Below, piece by piece: positions 27,929-39,455 of a stretch of 64,000 bases of DNA. The position numbers and the translations under genes were made by a program. Where the stretch lies: the NCBI RefSeq assembly GCF_019923725.1, contig NZ_JAHXRI010000010.1, forward strand, positions 334,636 through 398,635. The letters run 5' to 3'. Position 1 is the stretch's first letter. The number at the start of each line of letters is the position of its first letter. This DNA comes from Zwartia hollandica (lineage in GTDB: Bacteria; Pseudomonadota; Gammaproteobacteria; Burkholderiales; Burkholderiaceae_B). Under the pieces are notes generated by a model. That model worked only from the letters and a program-made list of their open reading frames with translations, did not search any database and was not told the DNA's origin.

Positions 27929-28519
27929 TTAGCCTCGCGCATCGATCGCCTCGGCAATTTCCTGGGCGCGTCGAATAGTTCTCAATAGCATGGGCACAGC
28001 CATGGTCAGAGGATTCGCTGACAAGCCCCGCGCGGCCTGAGCTTCGCGTATGTCGTGCCATTGTAAGGATAACTCGGGGATCAAACGCAGCGTCAGGCCA
28101 AAGGCGAGTGCAACCCGCTGCGTATCTACCCAGCCTAAACGTTCGAGTGGCCGCAACAGCCAGAGCACAACAGCCATCAGCTGTGAAATCGAGGTGCTGA
28201 CAGAGACAACCAGTGCAGCCAACATGAGGGTCGTCACACGTAAGCCCAGCGCAATTGCATGCTCAGCGGACTGCACCACCAAGGTGTAGAACATGAGTGC
28301 CAGAAGCAACCAGAATAAACCTCGCACACGCGACCAAAGCATTACGACCGATAACCCCGTCTGCCAAAGTAAGGCCGATACAATCGCAAGCACCAGCATC
28401 AATAAGCGCCAGTCGTGCACCCACATGAGGGCACCGCCCAGCACGGCCAACAAGCCGAGCTTGAGCCCACCGGGCAAGCGGTGTAGCCAACTATTTCCGG
28501 GTAAAAATAAGGAACCCAT
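27929..28519 (-). CDS. bioN: ECF transporter transmembrane component BioN (EcfT/CbiQ family)
   Basis: BioN is the coupling membrane subunit that links BioM to BioY. The product is 196 residues from the ATG at 28519, which overlaps the bioM stop by one base (TGATG). A longer frame starts upstream inside bioM and is less likely. It has about five hydrophobic segments and the cytoplasmic Ala-Arg-Gly coupling motifs: EAQAARGLS and EIAEAIDARG, both typical of EcfT proteins that dock on the ATPase. Confidence 0.92.
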   Translation of the reverse strand: MGSLFLPGNSWLHRLPGGLKLGLLAVLGGALMWVHDWRLLMLVLAIVSALLWQTGLSVVMLWSRVRGLFWLLLALMFYTLVVQSAEHAIALGLRVTTLMLAALVVSVSTSISQLMAVVLWLLRPLERLGWVDTQRVALAFGLTLRLIPELSLQWHDIREAQAARGLSANPLTMAVPMLLRTIRRAQEIAEAIDARG

Positions 28520-29196
28520 CAGGCACAGTGTTCCAGGTACCAAGCGATCGCTTCGTTGGGCTGAGCGTCCAATACCACTAGCCCATCTCGCAGAACAAGG
28601 ACACGTTCCATCCCACGCAACAGCTCAAGGTCATGGCTCACTACAATGGCTGGCTGTGGCAACCCTTGCAAGAGTTTTTCAAAACGATTGCGCAAACGGA
28701 GATCAAGCTGAGTCGTCGGCTCATCAAAGACAAGAATCTCTGGTTGCATTGCCAAAACAGCCGCTAACGCGACGAGCTGTCTTTCGCCGCCAGAAAGCGT
28801 ATGCACCAGCCGCTCGGCGAGATGGGGTACGCCAACCTGCTCAAGTGCTTGCCGAGCCAAGTCAGCACGCACCTCGGGGTTTGCTTCGCGCCGCTTTAAA
28901 CCAAAATCAATATCTTCCGAGACCACGGGAAATACGATTTGATTATCTGGGTTCTGAAATACAAACCCGATTTTGCTACGGATACGGGAGACCTCTTTTC
29001 GCGTATCCAAGCCTTGAACCAAAACTTGTCCCTCTTGGGGCAGGAGCAACCCATTCAACAACCGAATAAACGTACTTTTCCCCGACCCATTAGGCCCAAG
29101 AACGCCTATCCGACGCTGTGTTAGGCTCAAATGAACGCGGCGCAATACGGAAAGACCATCGCGCTCGACCGAGACATTTTTAAACTCGATTAACAT
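28519..29196 (-). CDS. bioM: ECF transporter ATPase BioM
   Basis: ATPase of the biotin ECF transporter, 225 residues from the ATG at 29196, which gives the start MLIEFKNVSVERDG. The open frame extends to 29247 but the extra residues are not family-like. Walker A is GPNGSGKST, the Q-loop is VFQNPDNQIV, the signature LSGGERQLVALA and Walker B ILVFDEPTTQLD, followed by the switch His in VVSHDLELL. All catalytic residues are present. It is the first gene of bioMNY and is divergent from msrB with a 53-base gap. Confidence 0.94.
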   Translation of the reverse strand: MLIEFKNVSVERDGLSVLRRVHLSLTQRRIGVLGPNGSGKSTFIRLLNGLLLPQEGQVLVQGLDTRKEVSRIRSKIGFVFQNPDNQIVFPVVSEDIDFGLKRREANPEVRADLARQALEQVGVPHLAERLVHTLSGGERQLVALAAVLAMQPEILVFDEPTTQLDLRLRNRFEKLLQGLPQPAIVVSHDLELLRGMERVLVLRDGLVVLDAQPNEAIAWYLEHCA

Positions 29197-29249
29197 AGGG
29201 CTGATTATGCCCGAGAACTTTTTTAAGAATCTGCACTCCAAAACCAAGT

Positions 29250-29648
29250 ATGAAAAAAATCACGAAATCCGAGGCCGAATGGAAAGCACTGCTTTCCTCG
29301 GAACAGTTCTACGTCGCGCGCCAAAAAGGCACTGAACGCCCCTTTACCGGTGAGTTCTGGGACCACACTGCCTACGGGATTTATCGCTGCGTGGGCTGTG
29401 GCACTGCCTTGTTTGCCTCTGACACCAAGTTCGACGCGGGTTGCGGCTGGCCCAGCTATTTCGAGCCACTAGACCCCGCAAACGTCAAAGAAGAGACCGA
29501 TATGTCGCATGGCATGATCCGCACTGAAGTCATGTGCAATGTGTGCGACAGTCATTTAGGCCACGTCTTCCCCGACGGACCGCCGCCAACAGGTTTGCGT
29601 TACTGCATTAACTCGCTCTCGCTAACTTTTGAGGCGATCAAGCCATGA
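29250..29648 (+). CDS. msrB: Peptide-methionine (R)-S-oxide reductase MsrB
   Basis: MsrB reduces the R-epimer of methionine sulfoxide in proteins, in the cytoplasm here since no signal is present. The 132-residue product has two CxxC zinc pairs (CVGCG and CNVC), the GCGWPSYF substrate segment and the catalytic RYCINSLSL. It overlaps yciB by four bases and opens the msrB-yciB-bolA-parvulin run. Together with msrPQ earlier in the window, the organism has both cytoplasmic and periplasmic methionine repair. Confidence 0.96.
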   Translation: MKKITKSEAEWKALLSSEQFYVARQKGTERPFTGEFWDHTAYGIYRCVGCGTALFASDTKFDAGCGWPSYFEPLDPANVKEETDMSHGMIRTEVMCNVCDSHLGHVFPDGPPPTGLRYCINSLSLTFEAIKP

Positions 29649-30232
29649 AAAAATTCCTTTTTGACCTGTTCCCGCTTATTCTATTTTTTGCGGCGTACAA
29701 ATTTGCAGGGATCTACGTCGCCACCGGCGTCGCCATAGCTGCCGCCCTCCTACAAATTCTCTGGATCAAGCTGCGTGGTCACCCCGTTGAAACCATGCAC
29801 TGGGTTAACCTTTCTATTATTGTGGTTTTTGGTGGCGCAACCCTCTGGCTTCAGAACGAAGCTTTCATCAAATGGAAGCCAACCGCTTTGTACTGGCTGT
29901 TTGGCGGGGTGTTACTTGGCAGTAAGTGGCTGACCGGGCGCAATCTGATGCAAAAACTGCTGGGCGAAAAAATCGCCATGCCCGATATTGCCTGGACACG
30001 CTTGAACATGGCTTGGGCGCTCTTTTTCATCGCCGCAGGCGGCTTGAACCTTTTTGTCGCCTTTTCTGGCTGGTTTACTGAGGAACAGTGGGTAAATTTC
30101 AAGGTTTTTGGCCTGATGGCCTTGCTCATTGTGTTTGTCATCGGGCAATCGGTCTGGTTGGGCAAGCACCTCGAACAACCGACTGAAGACAGCCCCAACA
30201 AGTCCGCAGCTGCGAATGACCCAAAAATATGA
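29645..30232 (+). CDS. yciB: Inner membrane-spanning protein YciB (septation protein A family)
   Basis: YciB (IspZ, septation protein A) is an inner membrane protein tied to envelope synthesis and cell division; its biochemical role is not established. The 195-residue product starts [22 protein letters not shown], read in family terms as [12 protein letters not shown], and has about five hydrophobic segments, with RPTALYW-like [12 protein letters not shown] and [12 protein letters not shown] as conserved parts. A short hydrophilic tail follows. It overlaps both neighbours by four bases, which implies strict co-translation. Confidence 0.94.
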   Translation: MKKFLFDLFPLILFFAAYKFAGIYVATGVAIAAALLQILWIKLRGHPVETMHWVNLSIIVVFGGATLWLQNEAFIKWKPTALYWLFGGVLLGSKWLTGRNLMQKLLGEKIAMPDIAWTRLNMAWALFFIAAGGLNLFVAFSGWFTEEQWVNFKVFGLMALLIVFVIGQSVWLGKHLEQPTEDSPNKSAAANDPKI

Positions 30233-30504
30233 CAAATCCCCATCTCACCCTGCTGCGTGAACGACTCAGCGCCTTAAATGCGCTTGAGTTGGATATTCAG
30301 GACGACTCCCATCTGCATGCCGGTCACGCCGGCAACAAGGGGGGGGCTAGCCATTTCAGCGCTACTATCGTGGCCCAATGCTTTGACAACAAGCCGATGG
30401 TTGCGCAACATCGGCTAGTGTATGATCTCGTGCGCGATTTAATCCCCCACCCGATTCACGCCCTGGCGTTATCGACTCGGGCGCCCTCCAAAGGAAATAC
30501 ATGA
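30229..30504 (+). CDS. bolA: BolA family protein
   Basis: The 91-residue product has the BolA fold signature SHLHAGHAGNKGGASHF, with the His residues used for [2Fe-2S] sharing with monothiol glutaredoxin in other systems, and the helix LVYDLVRDLI followed by PIHALAL. BolA proteins act in iron-sulfur trafficking and stress morphology; some also bind DNA. Its position between yciB and a parvulin gene, with four-base overlaps on both sides, is a conserved betaproteobacterial arrangement that points to envelope stress. Confidence 0.93.
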   Translation: MTNPHLTLLRERLSALNALELDIQDDSHLHAGHAGNKGGASHFSATIVAQCFDNKPMVAQHRLVYDLVRDLIPHPIHALALSTRAPSKGNT

Positions 30505-31274
30505 AACGTCTCGTTATGTTTGCTGCCGCTCTAGCCTTGGCAGCACCTGTTTATGCTCAAAACGTCGCTACCGTGAATGGCAAGCCCATCACCAAAGCCA
30601 ACGTGGACGAATTCGTCAAACTGCTCGCCACACAAGGCGCATCAGACTCACCCCAGCTGCGCGAGCAAGTCAAAGAAGAACTCATCAACCGTCAGGTGAT
30701 GGTGCAAGCGGCTGAAGCAGCGGGCTTAGTCAAAGATCCCACGATCACTGTCGAGCTCGAGCTCGCGCGTCAAGGCATTTTGGTACGTGCGCTGATGGCA
30801 GACTACTTGAAAAAGAACCCCATCACTGATGCCAAGATTCAAGCAGAATACGACAAGTTGAAAAAAGCGGAAGACGGCAAGTTCGAGTATGAAGTCCGTC
30901 ATATTCTGGTCGAAGACGAGAAGACTGCCAATGACATGCAGGCCAAGCTAAAAGCCAAGTCGGCTAAATTTGAAGATCTCGCCAAGTCATCGAAAGATAC
31001 TGGCAGCGCCGAGAAGGGTGGAAACCTAGGCTGGGCGTCAGACTCAAACTATGTCGAGCCTTTTGCCAAGGCCGTCGCTGCAACGCCAAAAGGTCAGCTC
31101 TCAGAAAAACCTGTTCAGTCGCAGTTTGGCTGGCACGTGATCGAAGTGTTGGACAAGCGCCCCGTCGAGTTTCCTCCACTTGAGCAAGTACGCAAAGAGC
31201 TCGAGCAGATGATGCGCGAGCAAACCTTAGCCGCCTATCAGGCCGACTTGCGTAGCAAAGCTAAAGTCCAGTAA
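30501..31274 (+). CDS. Periplasmic peptidylprolyl isomerase, parvulin type
   Basis: A PpiC/SurA-like folding catalyst. The 257-residue product has a signal peptide (cleavage likely after PVYA near residue 19), an N-terminal SurA-like helical chaperone part (residues about 20-120), and a parvulin domain at about 130-225. That domain has EVRHILVEDE, GGNLGWASDSNYVEPF and FGWHVIEVLDKR, all standard. It overlaps bolA by four bases and ends the operon before a strong terminator. Trace ORFs on the other strand here are shadows. Confidence 0.94.
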   Translation: MKRLVMFAAALALAAPVYAQNVATVNGKPITKANVDEFVKLLATQGASDSPQLREQVKEELINRQVMVQAAEAAGLVKDPTITVELELARQGILVRALMADYLKKNPITDAKIQAEYDKLKKAEDGKFEYEVRHILVEDEKTANDMQAKLKAKSAKFEDLAKSSKDTGSAEKGGNLGWASDSNYVEPFAKAVAATPKGQLSEKPVQSQFGWHVIEVLDKRPVEFPPLEQVRKELEQMMREQTLAAYQADLRSKAKVQ

Positions 31275-31309
31275 TCACGGAATAGCGCCCCCAAAAAGGG
31301 CGTACGCAG

Positions 31310-33383
<2,074 letters not shown>

Positions 33384-34445
33384 TCAGGCAAACACCCGGC
33401 GTGCCCGGGGGCTACCCGCCGCAAGGCCGGCTTGTTCAAGTTGCTGGTACAGAGTCTTGAGACGTTCATCAATGACCGCATCTGAGCCTTGTTGCACAGG
33501 ACGACCCTGATCATCAACGAGTTCAGCACCAACGCGACGTGCTAGTTCAAAGCCTACGTCGACCATCTTCCCGAAGGCGCGGGTGTCAGCTGGACTGCAA
33601 GGGACATCGAGCAACAGGCTCAGCCGATCTACACCCGCCATGCCCGCGTCAAAAGACTCAGCATCCGAGCGCGCCAGACTAAAACACACGAGACCGTACT
33701 CGCCCAACCAGACTAGCTGTCCGTTTGCTGGCACAAAACCCATATTTTCCGCAGCGTTCGTCACATCAGACACGGGATGGTTTGCGCCCATCAACAAGGT
33801 CAGACCTACTTGTGTATCGAGCCCAGCGCACATATCGTCTAGCCGGGAAGCTAAATCTAGGACTTTCTGCTGATCAGGGCCTTCAATCGAGCACTCTAAC
33901 TGCTCGGCTAGGCTTTGTGCGCGATTCCAAATCTGCGACCACTCAATCGCAGACAACGCGCCACTGCGATTGGCTAACAATACCGCCAGATGCACGGCGT
34001 CATACGAGACACCGGCGTCAATGGCGGGGTGTAGCTGCCCTTCTGTGTCTTGCGCAAAAATACGCACGGCTTTACGGCCGGCTGTACGCAACGGGTGCAC
34101 GAGTGGCAAGAGGTCTTCGCCTAGCATCGGCCCTTGAAAAGCGATTTCAATGACGATCTCTGTCGAGGGATCAGGCTCTTGCGCATCGAGCAACCCATCA
34201 GGATGCTCTGAGGCACTAATACGCTCCGACACATTGATCCCACCTGCACTGAACCCGCCTAAACCTGGCTCGCGGCGGGCATCACCGATCGCCCCAGATT
34301 CGGTAAGCAGCGGGTCTTGTTCAATCACAGGCATCTGCGCCTGCATCCGTTGACGCACACGCCGGTCTTGGAACCAGTTAAAGCCTAGCACCAATAAAAT
34401 TACGACCAGACCAATCACTATCAGATAGATTTGCAACTCACTCAT
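33384..34445 (-). CDS. zipA: Cell division protein ZipA
   Basis: ZipA is an inner membrane protein that tethers FtsZ to the membrane at the division site. The 353-residue product has a single N-terminal membrane helix (about residues 5-24), a positively charged stretch right after it, a linker, and a C-terminal FtsZ-binding domain. In that domain IEIAFQGPM is present and the LSLLLDVPCSP segment belongs to its fold. It lies between smc and ligA. Sequence conservation of this family is low, so the operon context adds weight. Confidence 0.92.
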   Translation of the reverse strand: MSELQIYLIVIGLVVILLVLGFNWFQDRRVRQRMQAQMPVIEQDPLLTESGAIGDARREPGLGGFSAGGINVSERISASEHPDGLLDAQEPDPSTEIVIEIAFQGPMLGEDLLPLVHPLRTAGRKAVRIFAQDTEGQLHPAIDAGVSYDAVHLAVLLANRSGALSAIEWSQIWNRAQSLAEQLECSIEGPDQQKVLDLASRLDDMCAGLDTQVGLTLLMGANHPVSDVTNAAENMGFVPANGQLVWLGEYGLVCFSLARSDAESFDAGMAGVDRLSLLLDVPCSPADTRAFGKMVDVGFELARRVGAELVDDQGRPVQQGSDAVIDERLKTLYQQLEQAGLAAGSPRARRVFA

Positions 34446-34466
34446 GTGTTGCCTCTAGTATCAGTA

Positions 34467-37400
34467 TTACGCAGCTTCAGCGGCAAGCTGCAAAGCAGAT
34501 TCAATATCAACAGCCACAATGCGTGACACACCTCGTTCTTGCATCGTAACGCCAATCAGTTGCCGAGCCATCTGCATGGCGATCTTATTGTGGGAAATAA
34601 ACAAAAATTGCGTGTGCTCGGCCATGCTGCCGACCAGATTTGCGTAACGCTCTGTATTTGCGTCATCCAGCGGCGCGTCCACCTCGTCAAGCAAGCAGAA
34701 CGGTGCCGGATTAAGCTTGAACAACGCGAACACCAGTGCGGTCGCGGTCAGTGCTTTCTCGCCACCGGACAAGAGGTGGATCGACGTGTTGCGCTTTCCG
34801 GGGGGCTGGGCCATCACTTGTACGCCCGCATCGAGGATTTCGTCGCCCGTCATGATAAGACGTGCTTCCCCGCCACCAAACAATTTGGGGAAAAGCTCGC
34901 CGAAATGCGTATTGACATCATTGAACGTGGACTGCAACAAGTCGCGCGTCTCACGGTCGATCTTGCGGATAGCGTCCTCTAGGGTCTCAATCGCAGTCTG
35001 CAAGTCGAGATACTGCGCATCGAGGTAGCCTTTGCGCTCACGAGACTCAGTCAGTTCGTCCAAGGCCGCGAGGTTCACTGAACCCAACGATTCAATCTTC
35101 TTCGTAATACGTTGGACTTCAGACTGCAGCCAAGCGGGGCGTTGCCACTCTTCGGGCTGATCAACAAGGGACGCCTGCACCGCTGCGCGATCCACTTGTC
35201 GCTCATTGAGTTGCTCGGCAAACTGCTCCGCAGCCAGGCGTGCCGCCTGCTCTTGTAACTGCAACTGCATAATCCGTTCGCGACGTGGCTCGAGCGAGCG
35301 CTCCATTGTGAGCCGCTCTTCATCGGCTTCACGCAGCTGTGCGGCCAACGTATCCATCTCAATGCGAGCGCGCCCCAAGGACTCTTCGCGCTCGGCGCGT
35401 ATCTCTAGTGCCTCTTGCAAGCCCGCTTCTGCTGCCGCCGCATCAAGCGTCGCAAGTTCATCTTCCTGCCCAGCTAATTCTTGTTGCGCACGCACCGACT
35501 GCTCAATCGCTAACTGCAAGTTACGTTGTAACTCAGCAATACGTGCACGCACGCCGCGCTCATTGAACTCCGCCTCTTGTGCGCCACGCTCTTGATCGCG
35601 TAAGCGGTTGCGCGCTGTTTCAGCCTCTTCAGACAAAGCCTCGCCCGCCATTTCGGCCTCAGAATAGGCTTCTTGCTGAACGCCAATCTCGCCATCAAGC
35701 TCTTCAAAACGTGTTTCAGCCTCAAGTTTTGCTGCGGTGAGTTCTTCTTGCTGTGAAGTCACTTCAGCGATGTCTTGTTCGAGTCGACCTGAACGCTCGC
35801 GCGTTTGCTCTACTTGTTGCTGCAGGCGTGTGTACTCTAACTGCAGGTCGTGCAACCGACGCGTGATTTCTGCGACACGTTGGCGCGCAGGTGGCAACGC
35901 TTGCGAAACCTGCTGCCAGGCAGACTCGGCTTGCGCAACGGCCGAACGCGACTGGTCAGCAATGAACTGATGCGCTTTGATCTCGCGCTGCAGGTTCTCA
36001 ATCTCTTGCTGCCGAGCCAACAAACCAGCCTGCTCGGAGTCAGCTGCGTAAAACCGCACGCTGTGCGCATCGACCAGATGACCGCCTTGCACCACTAGCA
36101 TCGCGCCTGCAGGCAAAGTCGTTCTCGCAGCGATGGCTTGTGCCACATCTTTTGCGATGTAGACATTCCCAAGCCAGCTCTGCAACAAGGTACGAAGCTC
36201 AGGATCGGTGATACGCAATACTGTTGTTAACGGCTCATGCCCCGCTGGAGCCGCCACAGCAGGCGCTGCAACGGGTAATTGGTAAAACGCAAGACGCGCA
36301 GGTGGGGCATCGGCAGCGAACGCTCGAGCCCAATCGAGGTTGCGCACTTCTAGGCCAGTCATACGCTCATTCAACACCGCTTCAAGCGCAGTCTCCCAAC
36401 CGGGCTCTACATGCAGTTTTTGCCACAAGCGGCCCAATTGACTGAGCTCGTGTTTCGCAAGCCAGGGCTCAAGCGCGCCCTTCTTTTGTACATCCTCTTG
36501 CAAACGCACAAGCGCAGATAAGCGCGCATCGAGCCGAGCAAGGGTCTCGGCCTCAACCTGCGCCTGTTGCTGGGCCTGGGCGCGACGTGCATCTGCCTCT
36601 GGCAGCTTATCTTCAAGTTCGGTGAGCGCACCCTGAGACTCTTCAAGCAGCTCTTCCGCAGCGACTTTGTCGCCCGTCAACTGTTCGAGCGCAGCTAAAT
36701 CTGGTGTTTCAACGCCTTTGAGCTCAAGCGCTAAACGTTCGCGCCGCAATTCAAGCGCCTGTAACTGACGATCTGAATCACGCTGAGTCTGCGCAACTAA
36801 CGCAAGACTTTGTTCTACCCGAGCCAAGGTTGCACGTAACTCTTCACGCTCAAGCGCAGCTTGACGCACACGCGCCTCGATATCGGGCAAGCCCTCTTGC
36901 GCCGCCTGCGCAAGTTCACGCGCTTCTTCCGCACGTGCTGCGCTCGTCATGAGCTCGTCTTCGCCTTCCTGTATTTGTTCTTGGCAATGCTCTTGCTGAG
37001 TCGCCCATTCGGCCAATTGTGTTTGTAACTGTGCGCGTCGGGTCAGCACTCGATTACGCGACTCGACAACGTGACGAATCTCGGCCTCGAGACTGCTCAC
37101 CTTGGCATTCGCTTCATACAGTTGCCCTTGAGCGGCATGCACGGCGTCTCCTGCCGCATAATGCGCTTGGCGCCGTGACTCAAGCGCAGCCTCGCTAGCA
37201 CGCAAGCCGGCCATGGAGGCCTCAAGCTCTGTGTGTGCGCGCTCAATATCTTGCTGCGTTCGATCACGCTCTTGATGCGCTGCGGCCTCTTTCAGGAACC
37301 ACAACGCATTCTGTTTGCTTTCACCTTCCGACTGCAACGTGCGGTATTCGCGCGCCACCTCGGCTTGCGATTCAAGCTTTTCAAGCTGCGAAGTCAGTTC

Positions 37401-37997
37401 GCGCAGAATATCTTCCACGCGCACTAAGTTTTCACGCGTATCGGACAAGCGGTTTTCCGTTTCGCGGCGTCGCTCTTTATACCGGGATACTCCTGCGGCT
37501 TCTTCCAAATAAACGCGCAGCTCTTCGGGCTTTGCTTCGATCAGGCGGTTAATCATGCCCTGACCAATAATGGCGTAACCCCGAGAGCCAAGGCCCGTTC
37601 CAAGGAAGATGTCGTGCACATCACGACGACGAACCAACTGGTTGTTGATGAAATAGCTGCTGGTGCCATCGCGGGTTAAGACGCGACGCACAGCGATCTC
37701 GGCGTAAGTGGCCCATTGCCCCGAAGCGCGGCCATCCGAGTTATCGAACACCAGCTCTACAGACGCTCGCGCCGAAGGTTTACGCTCGCCGGAGCCGCTG
37801 AAAATGACATCCTGCATCGATTCGCCGCGCAATTCAGAGGCACGACTTTCGCCCATCACCCAGCGCACGGCATCAATAATGTTGGATTTACCACAGCCGT
37901 TTGGCCCGACGACCCCGACTAGCTGGCTTGGGGTTGGGATGACGGTCGGATCGACGAAAGACTTAAATCCGGCAAGTTTGATCTGGGTAAGACGCAC
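34467..37997 (-). CDS. smc: Chromosome segregation protein SMC
   Basis: SMC forms the ring-shaped condensin that compacts and segregates the chromosome. The 1176-residue product has Walker A GPNGCGKSN near residue 32, long heptad coiled coils at about 170-500 and 670-1000, a hinge at about 510-640 around LEAVLNERMTGLEVRN, and the C-terminal signature LLSGGEKALTATAL with Walker B FCLLDEVDAPLDD. It uses SMC-ScpAB in place of MukB, as in betaproteobacteria. zipA follows after 21 bases. The very Gln/Glu/Ala-rich coiled coils generate many open frames on the other strand, none of them genes. Confidence 0.97.
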   Translation of the reverse strand: MRLTQIKLAGFKSFVDPTVIPTPSQLVGVVGPNGCGKSNIIDAVRWVMGESRASELRGESMQDVIFSGSGERKPSARASVELVFDNSDGRASGQWATYAEIAVRRVLTRDGTSSYFINNQLVRRRDVHDIFLGTGLGSRGYAIIGQGMINRLIEAKPEELRVYLEEAAGVSRYKERRRETENRLSDTRENLVRVEDILRELTSQLEKLESQAEVAREYRTLQSEGESKQNALWFLKEAAAHQERDRTQQDIERAHTELEASMAGLRASEAALESRRQAHYAAGDAVHAAQGQLYEANAKVSSLEAEIRHVVESRNRVLTRRAQLQTQLAEWATQQEHCQEQIQEGEDELMTSAARAEEARELAQAAQEGLPDIEARVRQAALEREELRATLARVEQSLALVAQTQRDSDRQLQALELRRERLALELKGVETPDLAALEQLTGDKVAAEELLEESQGALTELEDKLPEADARRAQAQQQAQVEAETLARLDARLSALVRLQEDVQKKGALEPWLAKHELSQLGRLWQKLHVEPGWETALEAVLNERMTGLEVRNLDWARAFAADAPPARLAFYQLPVAAPAVAAPAGHEPLTTVLRITDPELRTLLQSWLGNVYIAKDVAQAIAARTTLPAGAMLVVQGGHLVDAHSVRFYAADSEQAGLLARQQEIENLQREIKAHQFIADQSRSAVAQAESAWQQVSQALPPARQRVAEITRRLHDLQLEYTRLQQQVEQTRERSGRLEQDIAEVTSQQEELTAAKLEAETRFEELDGEIGVQQEAYSEAEMAGEALSEEAETARNRLRDQERGAQEAEFNERGVRARIAELQRNLQLAIEQSVRAQQELAGQEDELATLDAAAAEAGLQEALEIRAEREESLGRARIEMDTLAAQLREADEERLTMERSLEPRRERIMQLQLQEQAARLAAEQFAEQLNERQVDRAAVQASLVDQPEEWQRPAWLQSEVQRITKKIESLGSVNLAALDELTESRERKGYLDAQYLDLQTAIETLEDAIRKIDRETRDLLQSTFNDVNTHFGELFPKLFGGGEARLIMTGDEILDAGVQVMAQPPGKRNTSIHLLSGGEKALTATALVFALFKLNPAPFCLLDEVDAPLDDANTERYANLVGSMAEHTQFLFISHNKIAMQMARQLIGVTMQERGVSRIVAVDIESALQLAAEAA

Positions 37998-38111
37998 AAT
38001 AAGGGCACAGTTTGGGATGGAATCACTGAGATCATAACCGAGCTCGAGCGGATCGATTTGTTCAGGTATTATTCAGACAGCCCACGACAGGATGGGTAAA
38101 TTAAATTTAGG

Positions 38112-39455
38112 ATGCGACTCTTGAATCGAGGCTTCTACACCGTCATGGCAGCTCAAGCGCTGTCGTCGCTAGCGGATAATGCGCTCTTCATCGCGGCCAT
38201 CGCGCTCATCCAGCAGCTGGAGGGCCCAGACTGGATGGCTCCAATGATGAAGTGGTGGTTCGCTGCCTCTTATGTCCTGTTGGCCGCCTTCGTCGGCGCA
38301 ATCTCTGACTCGTTCCCCAAGGGCCGGGTGATGTTCATGACCAATGCTATCAAGGTCAGTGGTTGCCTACTTATGTTTTCTTATGCGCTGCTTGGCCTCA
38401 CCCAAGAAGGTCAGGTTTCTTTGGTGTGCGTGGCCTACGCCTTGGTTGGGATCGGTGCTGCCGCCTACTCACCGGCCAAATACGGCATCGTGACGGAAAT
38501 GCTGCCACCGCTGCAATTAGTCAAGGGCAACAGCTGGATTGAAGGTCTGACTATTCTGTCGATCATCCTAGGAACCGTTGTCGGCGGCGTATTAGTATCG
38601 CCTGGTGTATCGGGCTGGCTGTTGAAGCACCCCATGATCAATGGCCTGGTACACACGCCGGCCGAAGCCGCCATCCTGGTCATTGCTTTCATTTACATGG
38701 CTGCCGCAATCTGCAACCTGATGATTCCCAGCACGGGCATTGTCTACCCCAAACAGCAAAAGAACCCAATCAAACTTGCCAAAGCGTTTGCGGGCTATGT
38801 GCGCATTCTCTGGGCGGACAAACTTGGCCAAATATCACTGGGGGTGACGACTTTGTTTTGGGGGGCAGGCGCAACGCTTCAACTCATCGTCATCGAGTGG
38901 GGAAGCGACCACCTCGGTTATCGACTAGATCAAGCTTCCATCCTGATGGGGGTCACTGCACTTGGAACGATCGGAGGCTCGATCTTGGCAGGGCGTGTGC
39001 CCTTGCGCAATGCACTTAGTGTCTTACCGCTGGGTGTTGCCATGGGCTTTGTGGTCATGCTCATGCCCTTTGTGGACCCGGCATGGACAATCAATGTCTT
39101 GGGGGTGGAGCTACCCTGGACAGCTTACATCCTGCTGATCTTGATTGGACTGACTTCCGGCTATTTCGTTGTGCCGATGAATGCACTGTTACAGCACCGC
39201 GGCCACGTCTTGCTCTCGGCTGGGCATTCGATCGCCGTACAGAACTTTAATGAGCAATTAAATATTCTGCTGATGGTGGCCATTTACACCTTAATGCTCT
39301 GGCTAGATATGCCTATCAACGTCATCATTTGGATTTTTGGGCTCTTAGTTTCAGCCCTAATGGTGGTGATGATTCGCTGGAACAAACTCAACCAACAACG
39401 CGACCCTAAGCTGCTGGATCAAATTGGACAAGAGGGCCACGGCAAAGCGCTTTAA
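38112..39455 (+). CDS. lplT: Lysophospholipid transporter LplT
   Basis: LplT is an MFS-type carrier that flips lysophosphatidylethanolamine into the cell for reacylation. The 447-residue product has about 12 membrane segments, the family start NRGFYTVMAAQALSSLADNA, AYSPAKYGIVTEMLPP and VPMNALLQHRGH. In many betaproteobacteria lplT is followed by alr; here it runs into a convergent uracil-DNA glycosylase gene, with a 50-base overlap of coding 3' ends (39406-39455). The start ATG at 38112 overlaps an AGGA sequence. Confidence 0.93.
   Translation: MRLLNRGFYTVMAAQALSSLADNALFIAAIALIQQLEGPDWMAPMMKWWFAASYVLLAAFVGAISDSFPKGRVMFMTNAIKVSGCLLMFSYALLGLTQEGQVSLVCVAYALVGIGAAAYSPAKYGIVTEMLPPLQLVKGNSWIEGLTILSIILGTVVGGVLVSPGVSGWLLKHPMINGLVHTPAEAAILVIAFIYMAAAICNLMIPSTGIVYPKQQKNPIKLAKAFAGYVRILWADKLGQISLGVTTLFWGAGATLQLIVIEWGSDHLGYRLDQASILMGVTALGTIGGSILAGRVPLRNALSVLPLGVAMGFVVMLMPFVDPAWTINVLGVELPWTAYILLILIGLTSGYFVVPMNALLQHRGHVLLSAGHSIAVQNFNEQLNILLMVAIYTLMLWLDMPINVIIWIFGLLVSALMVVMIRWNKLNQQRDPKLLDQIGQEGHGKAL

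Noticed and set aside
28293-29069. 258-codon plus-strand open frame across bioN and bioM
   Set aside because: It lies opposite two well-supported transporter genes, has no family resemblance and its composition mirrors the complement of their codons.
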